NCBI RefSeq assembly: GCF_018863195.1
Contig: NZ_JAHKRT010000004.1
Location: 303,124 to 367,123 of the forward strand
Direction of reading: 5' to 3'
DNA length: 64,000 nt
From: Sphingomonas quercus
GTDB lineage: Bacteria > Pseudomonadota > Alphaproteobacteria > Sphingomonadales > Sphingomonadaceae
The position numbers and the translations under genes were made by a program. Below are positions 40,340 through 49,229 of the stretch, piece after piece. The notes below the pieces were generated by a model, which saw nothing but the letters and a program-made list of their open reading frames with translations, had not been told where the DNA came from and ran no database searches. Within the stretch, counting starts at the first letter, position 1; each line of letters opens with the position of its first letter.

Positions 40340-41548
40340 TCACACTTTCCCGTAAAATCGGCCGGGATTGAGGATGCGGTCCGGATCGAACCGCTCCTTC
40401 ACCCGATCGCTGAGCGCGGCGAGGCCAGGCTCAAGCGGCTGGAACACCGGCTGGGCGCGGCGCACCGCCTCGGCCGCGCGAAACAGCGTCGCATGGCCGT
40501 CGCGCGAGACACCGGCCAGCGTCGTGCGTACCGCCGCGGCATGGCCGTCCTCTGCGGCCGGCAGGAACAGCCACACCAGGCCCCCGCCCCAATCATAAAA
40601 ATGGCGCCCTCCCAGCCCTTCGGGAAGCGCCGCGACGAACGCCGCGCCTGCGCTGGGGGCGAGCGATACGCGCCAGATGACGTCTTCGGCACTGCCTTGC
40701 AGCGGATGGAGGTCGCCCACGTCACGCCACAGTCGGCGCGATTCCTCGCCGCCGATCAGCCTTGCCCGCGGCGCCACCTCGGTGAGCAGCGTTTGCAGCG
40801 ACGCCGCCCGTCCGGCCACCGAAACCGGCACCCCTTCGAGGCGCAGCAAGGTCAGCGGGCCGTCGCCGAGGCCATCGGCCCCATAGGGCAGGTGCACAGC
40901 GCCGCTGACCGCCGCCGGGCTGCCCAGCGCCATCGCCAGCGCGCGGAGCGCCACCGCGTCGTCGAGCCCTTCGAGCGCCAGCGTCGCGACATCCGCAGGT
41001 GCCGGCAGCACCTTCACCGTCACCTCGCTCAGCACGCACAGCGTGCCGAGCGCGCCGGCGGCGAGCTTGGGCAGGTCGTAGCCAGTGACGTTCTTGATCA
41101 CCTTGCCGCCGGCCGAGAAGAGGTGGCCGAAGCCGTTCACCGCCTCGAAGCCGAGGAAATGATCGCGCGCGCCTCCGGCCATCGGCCGGCGCGGGCCACC
41201 CAGGCCGACGGACAGCGCGCCGCCGAGCGTGCCCGCCCCGCCGGCGCCGCCCCATAGCGGCGCCTGATCCGTCGGCTCGAAGGCGAGGTGCTGGCCGCGA
41301 CTGGCGAGCAGGCTGGCGATCTCGCGCATCGGAGTCCCCGGCCGCGCCGTCAGCACCAGCTCGGCAGGATCATAGTCGATCACGCCGGTAAGGCCGGACA
41401 CGTCCAGCACCGCGTCGGCATCGACCGGCCGGCCATAACCGCGCCGCGTGCCGCCGGCGATCACCTCCAGCGTCGTGCCGTCGGCGCGCGCGCTGCGCAC
41501 GGCGTCGACAAGCTGGCTGCTGTTCTCGGGAGCGAGGATGTTGGTCAT
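40340..41548 (-). CDS. glcE: Glycolate oxidase FAD-binding subunit
   Basis: The 402-residue subunit is a short FAD-binding type 4 protein. It shows LEVIAGGTRRGYGRPVDA, the stretch GRP to LDVSGLTGVIDYDPAELVLTARPGTP, and the conserved GKVIKNVTGYDLPKLAAGALG. The C-terminal end RFDPDRILNPGRFY is the typical anchor of FAD-linked oxidases. It begins one base after the glcD stop (TGAAATG on the minus strand), so translation is coupled. It is needed, with GlcD and GlcF, for the membrane glycolate oxidase complex. Confidence 0.94.
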   Translation of the reverse strand: MTNILAPENSSQLVDAVRSARADGTTLEVIAGGTRRGYGRPVDADAVLDVSGLTGVIDYDPAELVLTARPGTPMREIASLLASRGQHLAFEPTDQAPLWGGAGGAGTLGGALSVGLGGPRRPMAGGARDHFLGFEAVNGFGHLFSAGGKVIKNVTGYDLPKLAAGALGTLCVLSEVTVKVLPAPADVATLALEGLDDAVALRALAMALGSPAAVSGAVHLPYGADGLGDGPLTLLRLEGVPVSVAGRAASLQTLLTEVAPRARLIGGEESRRLWRDVGDLHPLQGSAEDVIWRVSLAPSAGAAFVAALPEGLGGRHFYDWGGGLVWLFLPAAEDGHAAAVRTTLAGVSRDGHATLFRAAEAVRRAQPVFQPLEPGLAALSDRVKERFDPDRILNPGRFYGKV

Positions 41549-41549
41549 T

Positions 41550-43034
41550 TCAGAAACGCGGCAGCTCCGGAAAACGCAGCGCGCCGCGATGGACGTGGAT
41601 CTTGCCCATCTCGGCACAGCGGCAGAGCTCGGGAAAGACCTTGCCCGGGTTGAGCAGATTCTTCTCGTCAAAGGCGCATTTGAGGCGTGTCTGCTGCTCC
41701 AGATCGGCAGGGCCGAACTGTCGGTGCATCAGATCGCGTTTCTCGATGCCGACGCCATGCTCGCCGCTCAGCACGCCGCCCACCTCGACGCAGGTCTCCA
41801 GAATCTGGGCACCCACCGCCTCGGCCGCCTCGAGCTGGCCGGGGATGTTGCTGTCGTAGAGCACCATCGGGTGAAGGTTGCCGTCGCCGGCATGGAAGAC
41901 ATTGGCGACCTTCAGGCCATGGCGTCCGCCGATCTCGGTGATGCGGTTGAGCACCTCGCCCAGCGTGCGGCGCGGAATCGTCCCGTCGACGCAGTAATAA
42001 TCGGGGGAGATACGGCCCACCGCCGGGAAGGCGGCCTTGCGCCCCGTCCAGAACAGCACGCGCTCCGCCTCGCTGGTCGACGCCTTGGCGTAGCTGGCGC
42101 CGGCGGCGAGCGCGATCGCCTCGACCTCGGCGATGAGGTGATCGACCTCCTCCGGCGTGCCGTCCAGTTCGGCGATCATCAGCGCCTCGACATCGAGCGG
42201 ATAGCCGGCATGGACGAAATCCTCGGCGGCGTGAATCGCCGGCCGGTCCATGATCTCGAGCGCCGCCGGGATGATGCCCTCGCCGATGATCGACGCGACG
42301 CAATTGCCCGCCGCCTCCACCGTCGCGAAGCCGAGCAGCAGCGCGCGCTGCACCTGCGGACGCGGCAGGATGCGCACGGTCACCTCGGTAACGACGCCGA
42401 GCATCCCTTCCGATCCGCAGACCACGCCAAGCAGGTCATAGCCCGGCGTGTCCAGCCCGCGCCCGCCGAGCCGCACCACCGTGCCGTCGATCAGCACCAT
42501 CTCCAGCCCGAGCAGATTGTTGCTGGTCATGCCATATTTCAGGCAGTGCACCCCGCCGGCATTCTCCGCGACATTGCCGCCGATCGAGCAGGCGATCTGG
42601 CTCGAGGGATCGGGCGCATAATAGAAGTCGCGATGCGCCACCGCGTTGGAGATTGCGAGGTTGGTGACGCCGGGCTGGACCACGGCGACGCGATCGTCAT
42701 AATCGATCTCGAGGATGCGGTTGAACCGGCCCATGGCCATGACGATGCCGTCCGCCAGCGGCAACGCCCCGCCCGACAGGGAGGTGCCCGATCCGCGCGC
42801 CACCACCTTCACATCGCGCTCATGGCAATAGCGCAGGATGCGCGACACCTCCTCGACGGTGCGCGGCAGCACGACGGCAAGGGGCAGCTGCTGATAGGCG
42901 GTCAGCCCGTCGCAGGAATAGGCGGATAGCTCGGCCGGATCCTCGATCAGGCCATCGTCGATGAGCACGCGCAGGCCGGCGACGAACGCGTCGCGGCCTT
43001 CCATCACGGCCTTGTCGGGCACCGGCATCAACAT
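41550..43034 (-). CDS. glcD: Glycolate oxidase subunit, FAD-linked 2-hydroxyacid dehydrogenase
   Basis: The 494-residue catalytic subunit oxidises glycolate (or D-lactate) to the 2-oxoacid. Its FAD loop VVARGSGTSLSGGALPLADG, the GGNVAENAGGVHCLKYG stretch, VFHAGDGNLHPMVLY and SGEHGVGIEKRDLM are all intact. ATG 43034 is used; ATG 43028 is close. It heads the glcDEF operon, running away from gntR. The 304 bases between them contain a site shared with the MFS promoter, so glcDEF is probably under the same control, although I see no strong minus-strand promoter. Confidence 0.94.
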   Translation of the reverse strand: MLMPVPDKAVMEGRDAFVAGLRVLIDDGLIEDPAELSAYSCDGLTAYQQLPLAVVLPRTVEEVSRILRYCHERDVKVVARGSGTSLSGGALPLADGIVMAMGRFNRILEIDYDDRVAVVQPGVTNLAISNAVAHRDFYYAPDPSSQIACSIGGNVAENAGGVHCLKYGMTSNNLLGLEMVLIDGTVVRLGGRGLDTPGYDLLGVVCGSEGMLGVVTEVTVRILPRPQVQRALLLGFATVEAAGNCVASIIGEGIIPAALEIMDRPAIHAAEDFVHAGYPLDVEALMIAELDGTPEEVDHLIAEVEAIALAAGASYAKASTSEAERVLFWTGRKAAFPAVGRISPDYYCVDGTIPRRTLGEVLNRITEIGGRHGLKVANVFHAGDGNLHPMVLYDSNIPGQLEAAEAVGAQILETCVEVGGVLSGEHGVGIEKRDLMHRQFGPADLEQQTRLKCAFDEKNLLNPGKVFPELCRCAEMGKIHVHRGALRFPELPRF

Positions 43035-43091
43035 CGCGGTCGCATCCAGTTCAACCGACCGACGCCGGCTCGTCCCAAGATTGGCCCCCAA

Positions 43092-43123
43092 TTGACAGGG
43101 GTGCAACTGCACTTAGTATACAG
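43092..43123 (+). promoter_or_regulatory. Promoter with GntR-type operator (gntR side)
   Basis: TTGACA (43092-43097), exactly 16 bases, then TAGTAT (43114-43119) followed by ACAG. TAGTATACAG overlaps the -10 box, resembles the TnGT..ACnA pattern of FCD/GntR operators and recurs at 46929. It points toward gntR at 43339, leaving a leader of about 210 bases. Confidence 0.75.
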
Positions 43124-43338
43124 GTCACGGCGGGAAGCCAAGGCGGATCGATGAGGATATCCGCGGATCGACGATGAGGGGTGCTTGGCGTGGCGGGCCG
43201 GGTCTCGGAATGAGACATGAAGCGGGACATCGCCCGTTCGCGCAATCAGAATTGTTGATGCTTTGAAGCCGTCCGTTATCCTAGTACGGCGGCTTCCGGC
43301 AGGATTTCCGGGGCAGGCACATTGGCCGAGGCGCACTT

Positions 43339-44064
43339 ATGCAACCGTTGAACAGCTCGATGACCGCGCCCGTTTACGAGGAGGCGCCCGTCGTCGACAA
43401 CACGCCGTCGACACTGCGCACCCATCTCGTCAAGGTGCTGCGTTCGCAGATCCTCGGCGGCAAATATCGCCCGGGCGATCGCCTCAACGAAAGCCAGATC
43501 GCACGGGAATTCAACATCAGCCGCATCCCCGTGCGCGAGGCATTGTCCCAGCTCCAGGAGCAGGGGTTGGTGATGAACCATGAGCGGCGCGGCATGTTCG
43601 TCGTCCAGCTCAGCAATGACGAGGTGCAGCAGATCAACAGCCTGCGCATGGTGCTGGAGGCCGAGGCGATGCGCCTCGCTCGCGCGCGCATGACGCCGGA
43701 CGTGCTGGCGGAGCTCACCGCGCTGGTCGAGCAGATGGAGGCCTGGGAAGGCCCGCTGCTCGATGCCGCCGCGCTCGACCGCAAGTTCCACGCGGTGATC
43801 TGGCAGGCGTCGGGCAATCCCTATCTGGAGCGCACGCTGGTGCTGCTCACCACCTCGCTGTTCGCGCACAAGGCGCTGGAGCATGTCAGCAGCGAGATCC
43901 GCCGCTGGCGACTCAATCATCATCGCGAGCTGCTCGATTATGTGTCGGGCGGCCCGGGCGACCCGCAGATGGCGATGCTGACCCATCTGCGCATGGCCTA
44001 TACCGAGCCGGAGCGCTTCTCCAGCCTCGCCGTTTCCGGCGCGCTGGGCGGGCTGGAATCCTAG
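43339..44064 (+). CDS. GntR-family regulator, FCD type
   Basis: The 241-residue regulator has an N-terminal winged helix (LNESQIAREFN, RIPVREALSQLQEQGLV) and an all-helical FCD effector domain (residues about 95-225), with the metal-binding pattern D...H in ALDRKFHAVIW and later histidines in NHHRELLDY. FCD regulators answer to small organic acids such as glycolate, lactate or sugar acids. ATG 43339 is used; ATG 43360 is possible. It sits between glcDEF (divergent) and the FAH-type gene (101 bases downstream), and should control the TAGTATACAG sites. Confidence 0.92.
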   Translation: MQPLNSSMTAPVYEEAPVVDNTPSTLRTHLVKVLRSQILGGKYRPGDRLNESQIAREFNISRIPVREALSQLQEQGLVMNHERRGMFVVQLSNDEVQQINSLRMVLEAEAMRLARARMTPDVLAELTALVEQMEAWEGPLLDAAALDRKFHAVIWQASGNPYLERTLVLLTTSLFAHKALEHVSSEIRRWRLNHHRELLDYVSGGPGDPQMAMLTHLRMAYTEPERFSSLAVSGALGGLES

Positions 44065-44165
44065 TATCGGGGCGCGGGCGCGAACGGCGCCCGCCGGCCC
44101 CTCACGCGACGCGGCCGGCATCCCGCCGCGTCGCGACCCTGTTCACAGCATAAGGGAATTCGACG

Positions 44166-45011
44166 ATGAAGCTGTTGCGTTACGGGCCCAAGGGCCAGGA
44201 GAAGCCGGGCCTGCTGGATGGCGAGGGCAAGATCCGCAGCCTCGCCGGCTCCATCGCCGACATCGACGGCGCGCTGCTCGCCACCGGCCTCGACGCGCTG
44301 AAGGGCCTCGACATCGCATCGCTGCCGGTCGTCGAGGACGGCGTGCGCATCGCCGAGCCGGTGGCCCGCGTCGGCAAGTTCATCTGCATCGGCCTTAACT
44401 ACAGCGACCATGCCCACGAGGCTGGCATGCCGATCCCGAGCGAGCCGATCATCTTCACCAAGGCGACTTCGGCGATCATCGGCCCGAACGACGATGTCTA
44501 CCTGCCGCCCAAGTCGGTGAAGTCGGACTGGGAAGTCGAGCTCGGCGTCGTCATCGGCAAGGAGGCGCGCTATGTCGAGCTCGACAATGCGCTGGATCAC
44601 GTCGCCGGCCTGTGCGTCGTCAACGATCTGTCGGAGCGCGAATATCAGCTCGAGCGCGGCGGCCAGTGGGACAAGGGCAAGGGCTGCGACACGTTCGGCC
44701 CGTTCGGCCCCTATCTGGTGACGCTCGACGAGGCCGGGCAGCTCGACAATCTCGGCCTGTGGCTGGAAGTCAACGGCAAGCGCATGCAGACCGGCAACAC
44801 CGCCAGCCTGATCTTCGACGTGCCCTATCTGGTGCACTATGTGAGCCAGTTCATGAGCCTTCAGCCGGGCGACGTGATCAGCACCGGCACGCCCCCGGGC
44901 GTCGGCATGGGCATGAAGCCGCCGGTGTTCCTGAACGAAGGCGACGTCATCACCCTCGGCATCGACGGGCTCGGCGAGCAGCGCCAGCAGGTCCATCGCA
45001 CCAGCCTGTGA
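44166..45011 (+). CDS. FAH-fold hydrolase, 2,4-diketo-3-deoxy-sugar-acid type
   Basis: The 281-residue enzyme has the FAH fold with metal ligands E123, E125 (DWEVELGVVIG) and D154 (VVNDLSERE). The motif ERGGQWDKGKGCDTFGPFGP is typical of the subgroup that splits 2,4-diketo-3-deoxy-L-fuconate or -rhamnonate into pyruvate and lactate, or 5-hydroxy-2,4-dioxopentanoate into pyruvate and glycolate. Ureidoglycolate lyase and fumarylpyruvate hydrolase are looser alternatives. It follows gntR on the same strand, and a strong terminator closes the unit. The SDR needed to make its substrate faces it at 45188. Confidence 0.85.
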   Translation: MKLLRYGPKGQEKPGLLDGEGKIRSLAGSIADIDGALLATGLDALKGLDIASLPVVEDGVRIAEPVARVGKFICIGLNYSDHAHEAGMPIPSEPIIFTKATSAIIGPNDDVYLPPKSVKSDWEVELGVVIGKEARYVELDNALDHVAGLCVVNDLSEREYQLERGGQWDKGKGCDTFGPFGPYLVTLDEAGQLDNLGLWLEVNGKRMQTGNTASLIFDVPYLVHYVSQFMSLQPGDVISTGTPPGVGMGMKPPVFLNEGDVITLGIDGLGEQRQQVHRTSL

Positions 45012-45027
45012 CGATTGGCTGAAAGCA

Positions 45028-45067
45028 GAAGGGGCGGCTCCCGGTCCGGAGCCGCCCCTTCTTTTTT
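45028..45067 (+). terminator. Rho-independent terminator after the FAH gene
   Basis: A 14-bp stem (GAAGGGGCGGCTCC with GGAGCCGCCCCTTC) and six-base loop is followed by TTTTTT at 45062-45067. Confidence 0.93.
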
Positions 45068-45070
45068 CGT

Positions 45071-45100
45071 CGTCACCCTGAACATGGGCTCAGGGCCCAC
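45071..45100. repeat. Second copy of the dispersed CCCTGA/TCAGGG dyad
   Basis: CGTCACCCTGAAC begins this copy; CCCTGA (45076-45081) pairs with TCAGGG (45090-45095). It resembles the repeat at 1205-1231 with changed arms that still pair, and again lies in a gap between convergent genes. Confidence 0.4.
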
Positions 45101-45187
45101 GCCTCCGCGAATTGCGGGGATCGTGGCTTTGCGGATGCTGAAACGCGTTTGGCGTGGCGGAGTCCATGCGGGCAGGCGAACCCGCCC

Positions 45188-45928
45188 CTACAGGCTCATG
45201 CCGCCGTCGATGATGATGTTTGAGCCGGTCATGAAGCCGGCCTCGTCGGAGGCGAGGAGGACGGCGACCTCGGCGATCTCCTCCGGCGTGCCGATGCGGC
45301 CCATCGGCTGGCGGGCGATGAAGGCGGCACGGGCCGCGGCCTCGTCGCCCTGCGCGCGCATCCGCTCGCCGAGCGAGGGGCTGTCGACCGTGCCGGGGCT
45401 GATCGCGTTGCAGCGTATGCCGTCGCCGATGTAATCGCGCGCCACCGACATGGTCAGCCCGATCACCGCCGCCTTGCTGGTGCCGTAGGCGAAGCGATTC
45501 GGCGCCGCCATCACCGAGGATACGACGGACGCGATGTTGACGATCGCCCCGTCGCGCCGCTCGCGCATCGCCGGCAGGAAGGCGCGGATGGTATGGGTCA
45601 TCGACATGACGTTGATCAGGAAGCTGCGCTCCAGATCGGCCGGATCGCCGTCGAGGATCGCGCCATTGGCCACCCAGCCGGCGCAATTGACCAGCACGTT
45701 GACGTCCGGATTGTCGGCGGCGACCGCCTGGATGGCGGCGGCGTCGGTGACGTCCATGCGCGCCGTCTTCACGCCGCGCGGGCCGAACACCGCGTCGAGC
45801 CGATCCTGCTGCAGGTCGGTGCCGATCACCGTCGCGCCCTCGCGCAGGAAGGCTTCGGCGACGGCGAGGCCAATGCCCTGCGCCGCGCCCGTGATCAGGC
45901 ACGTCTTGTTGCTCAGTCTGTTCGCCAT
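45188..45928 (-). CDS. SDR, 2-keto-3-deoxy-sugar-acid 4-dehydrogenase type
   Basis: The 246-residue NAD-dependent SDR has TGAAQGIG (13-20), NCAG near residue 81 and the Y148-x3-K152 pair. The text PNRFAYGTSKAAVIGLT, GIRCNAISPGTVDSPSLGER and ARQPMGRIGTPEEIAE matches the BDH2/L-2-keto-3-deoxyfuconate dehydrogenase subgroup, which oxidises C4 of 2-keto-3-deoxy acids to make the substrate of the FAH hydrolase. This pairing is the strongest pathway clue in the locus. It is 33 bases downstream of another SDR gene and tail-to-tail with the FAH gene. Confidence 0.83.
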   Translation of the reverse strand: MANRLSNKTCLITGAAQGIGLAVAEAFLREGATVIGTDLQQDRLDAVFGPRGVKTARMDVTDAAAIQAVAADNPDVNVLVNCAGWVANGAILDGDPADLERSFLINVMSMTHTIRAFLPAMRERRDGAIVNIASVVSSVMAAPNRFAYGTSKAAVIGLTMSVARDYIGDGIRCNAISPGTVDSPSLGERMRAQGDEAAARAAFIARQPMGRIGTPEEIAEVAVLLASDEAGFMTGSNIIIDGGMSL

Positions 45929-45960
45929 GGGGGGTCTTTCCTGAAAATCTTGCGCCGCGA

Positions 45961-46806
45961 TCAGGCCGCGTAAAGGCCGATGCCGCCGTCGATACGGATC
46001 ACCTGGCCGCTGACGAAGCTGCTCTGCGGCGAGGCGAGGAAGCCGACCACGCCGGCGATCTCCGAGGGGTTGGCATAGCGATCCAGCGACGGGCCATCGA
46101 GCATCATCTTCGGATCGGTCTGCCGCGTGGCGAGGAAGCGCGCGGTCTTGGTCGGGCCGGGGCTGACGACGTTGACGCGCACGCCCGCCGGCCGCATCTC
46201 CAGCGCCAGGCAGCGCGTGTAATGCACGATCGCCGCCTTGGAGCAGCCATAGACGACCTCGGGCGACACGCCCTGATGGCCGTTGAGCGAGCCGAAATTG
46301 ACGATCGAGCCCTTCTGGCGCTCGGCCATGCCCGGCGCCACCGCGCGGCACATCAGCATCGTGCCGATGAAGTTGCGCTGGATGACGGCGAGAGCGTCCT
46401 CGAGGCTGATGTCGAGCGCGCCATTGGGGCTGGGCTTGGTGCCGTGGGCACCGATGTCGCCACCGGCGACGTTGATCAGGATCGAGATCGGGCCGAGATC
46501 GGCTTCCACCTTGGCGACCATCGCCGCCACCGCCGCTTCCTGGCTGATGTCGCCGGTCACCGCCGTGGTGCGCGGGCCGCTGCCGGCGAGGCGCGTCGCC
46601 ACCGCGTCGAGATTGGCGTCCTCGCCATATTGGGCGGGCGCTTCCTGGCTGATGTCATGAATGGCGACGTCGGCGCCCATCGCGATCAGCCGCTCCGCGA
46701 TCGTACGGCCCAGTCCGCGGCCCGAACCTGTCACGAGCGCGACGGATCCCGAGAGGCTGCCCGCCATGTCCACGGCCTGGGCGGCCGCGATGTCTCGCTC
46801 GATCAT
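45961..46806 (-). CDS. SDR-family oxidoreductase, substrate unknown
   Basis: The 281-residue SDR has the cofactor loop TGSGRGLG (26-33), NVAGG near residue 113, and the catalytic Y186-x3-K190. The N-terminal 18 residues extend beyond the usual start, so ATG 46767 (opening MAGSLSGSVAL) is an alternative, although GGGGTAGGG precedes ATG 46806. It is first in a two-gene minus-strand unit with the KDF-dehydrogenase-type SDR. A role as an aldose or sugar-acid dehydrogenase is plausible from context only. Confidence 0.83.
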   Translation of the reverse strand: MIERDIAAAQAVDMAGSLSGSVALVTGSGRGLGRTIAERLIAMGADVAIHDISQEAPAQYGEDANLDAVATRLAGSGPRTTAVTGDISQEAAVAAMVAKVEADLGPISILINVAGGDIGAHGTKPSPNGALDISLEDALAVIQRNFIGTMLMCRAVAPGMAERQKGSIVNFGSLNGHQGVSPEVVYGCSKAAIVHYTRCLALEMRPAGVRVNVVSPGPTKTARFLATRQTDPKMMLDGPSLDRYANPSEIAGVVGFLASPQSSFVSGQVIRIDGGIGLYAA

Positions 46807-46906
46807 CCCTACCCCTTTGAATACAGCGAATCACCGGCCGATTATGGCTTTCTCTCTCAGCCTGACCGGGTCTCCAGTGCCATTCCCATGCCCCGCCCCG
46901 CGCGGA

Positions 46907-46941
46907 TTGACAAGCTTCATTGCATATTTAGTATACAGATC
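46907..46941 (+). promoter_or_regulatory. Promoter with GntR-type operator (MFS side)
   Basis: TTGACA (46907-46912), 16 bases, TAGTAT (46929-46934), then ACAGATC. Spacing and -10/operator overlap equal those at 43092. It lies between the divergent SDR pair and the MFS gene, which begins 128 bases downstream. Confidence 0.8.
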
Positions 46942-47068
46942 GAATGTGGCAAAGGCCGTCCCCGGCGGACGTTTTGTCGCGCCCGGCCGGGCAAACCGGC
47001 GGTATACGGGGAGACCCTTGGATGAAACACTGCCTAATGTGCCACATGCTGGCCGTCGAGGGCGCGGC

Positions 47069-48313
47069 ATGAGGCCGACGCGGGTTCGTTACGGGGTTGT
47101 CGGCTTCGCGCTGACGCTTGCCATTCTCGCCTATATCCAGCGCGTCGCCATCTCGCAGGCGGCCGGCCCGATCTCGGCCGATCTCGGCCTGGACAAGCAG
47201 CAGATGGGCCTGGTGCTCGGCGCCTTCGGCCTTTCCTACGCGCTGTTCGAGATCCCGATGGGCCTGCTCGGCGACAAGCTGGGCGTGCGGCGGGTGCTGA
47301 CCCAGATCGTCCTGCTGTGGTCCTTCTTCACGGCGCTGACCGGTGCGGCGTGGAGCCTCACCTCGATGTGGATCATCCGCTTCCTGTTCGGCGCGGGCGA
47401 AGCGGGCTGTTTCCCGAACCTCACCCGCATGCTCAGCCAGTGGCTGCCGCGCAGCGAACGAATCCGCGCGCAGGCGCTGATGTGGGCGTTCACGCGCTGG
47501 GGCGGCGCGGTGACGCCGCCGCTGGTGCTGGTCGGCATCAACCTGTTCGGCTGGCGCTGGAGCTTCGTCGCCTTCGCGATGCTCGGCGTGGTGTGGGCGG
47601 TGTTCTTCCTCGCCTTCTTCAAGGAGAATCCGGCCGACCACCCGAAGGTCAACGCCGCCGAGCTGGAGCTGCTCAAGGACTCGCAGGCGCTCGTCAGCCA
47701 TCACGAGGGCGGGTGGACGCGGATCCTGCTGCAACCGCAGGTGTTCCTGCTGATCGCGCAATATTTCTGCTGGTCCTACGTCTGGTATTTTTTCGTGACG
47801 TGGATGCCGACCTTCCTCGCCGAGGAATATCAGCAGTCCCCCGCCGCCGTCGCCGGCCTCGCCGTGCTGCCGCTGTTCCTCGGCGGTCTCGGCTCGCTGA
47901 TCAGCGGCGCGCTGCCGAGCTGGGTGCCGCGCCGTCGCGTGGCCCTGTTCGCGTTCATCGCGCTTGCCGCGCTGATGTTCGCCGTCACCCAGGTCCACAA
48001 TGTCGGCATCGTCATCATGCTGCTGGCGCTGGGCAGCTTCTCGGGCGACCTCACCACGCCGATCTCGTGGAACAGCTGCGTCGAGATCGGCAAGCGCTAC
48101 ACCGCCACCGTCGCCGCAGCGATGAACATGTTCGCCAATTTCTCGGGCTTCGTCGCCCCGGTGGTCGGCGGCATCATCCTGCAGCGCACCGGCAATAACT
48201 GGAACCTGATGCTTTACATGATGGTGGGCGTGGCATCGGTCGGCGCGGTGTGCTGGCTGTTCCTCGATCCGACCGGCGAGCGCGAGGCGCTGCCGGCCCG
48301 CACCCCCGCCTAA
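47069..48313 (+). CDS. MFS transporter, anion:cation (sugar-acid) symporter type
   Basis: The 414-residue carrier has twelve predicted helices. The loop GLLGDKLGVRRVL is the MFS signature, and FGAGEAGCFPNLTRMLSQWLP is the characteristic stretch of the ACS family, which includes galactonate, glucarate and hexuronate carriers. It should import an organic anion, most plausibly an aldonate, with protons. ATG 47069 opens directly before the first helix. It heads a plus-strand series to 53390 ending in a strong terminator, and is driven by the promoter at 46907. Confidence 0.9.
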   Translation: MRPTRVRYGVVGFALTLAILAYIQRVAISQAAGPISADLGLDKQQMGLVLGAFGLSYALFEIPMGLLGDKLGVRRVLTQIVLLWSFFTALTGAAWSLTSMWIIRFLFGAGEAGCFPNLTRMLSQWLPRSERIRAQALMWAFTRWGGAVTPPLVLVGINLFGWRWSFVAFAMLGVVWAVFFLAFFKENPADHPKVNAAELELLKDSQALVSHHEGGWTRILLQPQVFLLIAQYFCWSYVWYFFVTWMPTFLAEEYQQSPAAVAGLAVLPLFLGGLGSLISGALPSWVPRRRVALFAFIALAALMFAVTQVHNVGIVIMLLALGSFSGDLTTPISWNSCVEIGKRYTATVAAAMNMFANFSGFVAPVVGGIILQRTGNNWNLMLYMMVGVASVGAVCWLFLDPTGEREALPARTPA

Positions 48314-48376
48314 GGTCTATGGACGCCGGCCGGGCAAAACCCGGTATCGGCAATCGCAATATAAGGGATATCGAGC

Positions 48377-49132
48377 GTGAAGATTGATCTGACGGGCAAG
48401 ACGGCAGTGATCGTGGGCGCCAGCGGCGGCCTCGGCGAGGCGATGGCCCACACCCTGTCCGAGGCGGGCGCCGAAATCGCGCTGGTAGCGCGCAATGCCC
48501 AGAAGCTGGAGACGCTGGCGACAGCGCTCACCGCCAAGGGCGGCACCGCGGACATCTTCACCGCCGACCTTACCAGCGAGGAGGATGTGGCGAAGCTGAA
48601 GGAGGCGGTGAACGCCCGCTTCCGCGCGCCGCAGATCCTCATCAACAGCGCCGGCACCAACATCCGCAAGAACCTCGTCGATTTCACGCTCGAGGAGTTC
48701 CGCAGCGTCATCGATTCCAGCCTGATCAGCACTTTCCTCGCCTGCCGCGCCTTCGTGCCGGGCATGATGGGCACGGGCTATGGCCGGATCATCAACCTTG
48801 CCTCGATCATGGCGCATATCTCGCTGCCCGGGCGCACGGCCTATTCCTCGTCAAAGGCGGCGCTGCTCGGCCTGACCCGCGCGCTGGCGCTGGAGCTCGC
48901 CGCCGAGGGCATCACCGTCAACGCGATGAGCCCGGGGCCGTTCGGCACCGAGCTGAACGCGCCGGTGATGAACGATCCGGTGGCCAACCAGCAATTCCTG
49001 GCCAGCCTGCCGGTCGGCCGCTGGGGCAAGGTGGAGGAGATCGGCGCGCTCGCCTGCTACCTCTGCTCGGACCTCGCCGGCTTCGTCACCGGCACCGACA
49101 TCATGATCGACGGCGGCTGGACGGTACGCTGA
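48377..49132 (+). CDS. SDR-family oxidoreductase, gluconate 5-dehydrogenase-like
   Basis: The 251-residue SDR has VGASGGLG (13-20), NSAG (90-93), and Y156-x3-K160. The end LCSDLAGFVTGTDIMIDGGW is typical of sugar-acid and 3-oxoacyl reductase SDRs. The first position of the TGxxxGxG motif is valine, a mild change. GTG 48377 is the start, with AAGGGA upstream. It follows the MFS gene by 63 bases. A role in oxidising or reducing an imported sugar acid is inferred from position. Confidence 0.83.
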   Translation: MKIDLTGKTAVIVGASGGLGEAMAHTLSEAGAEIALVARNAQKLETLATALTAKGGTADIFTADLTSEEDVAKLKEAVNARFRAPQILINSAGTNIRKNLVDFTLEEFRSVIDSSLISTFLACRAFVPGMMGTGYGRIINLASIMAHISLPGRTAYSSSKAALLGLTRALALELAAEGITVNAMSPGPFGTELNAPVMNDPVANQQFLASLPVGRWGKVEEIGALACYLCSDLAGFVTGTDIMIDGGWTVR

Positions 49133-49146
49133 CCGAATTTGCCTGG

Positions 49147-49173
49147 GGCCGCCCCGCGGGGTGACGGGCGGCC
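49147..49173 (+). other. Intercistronic hairpin
   Basis: GGCCGCCC pairs with GGGCGGCC across an 11-base loop between the SDR stop and the ThuA-like start. There is no T-tract, so it may tune RNA stability or partial termination before the exported-protein genes. Confidence 0.4.
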
Positions 49174-49229
49174 GCGGGGGGATGCGCCGGACAGGCGCCA
49201 AGCATTGGTGGGATTGGAGAGAGATCATC

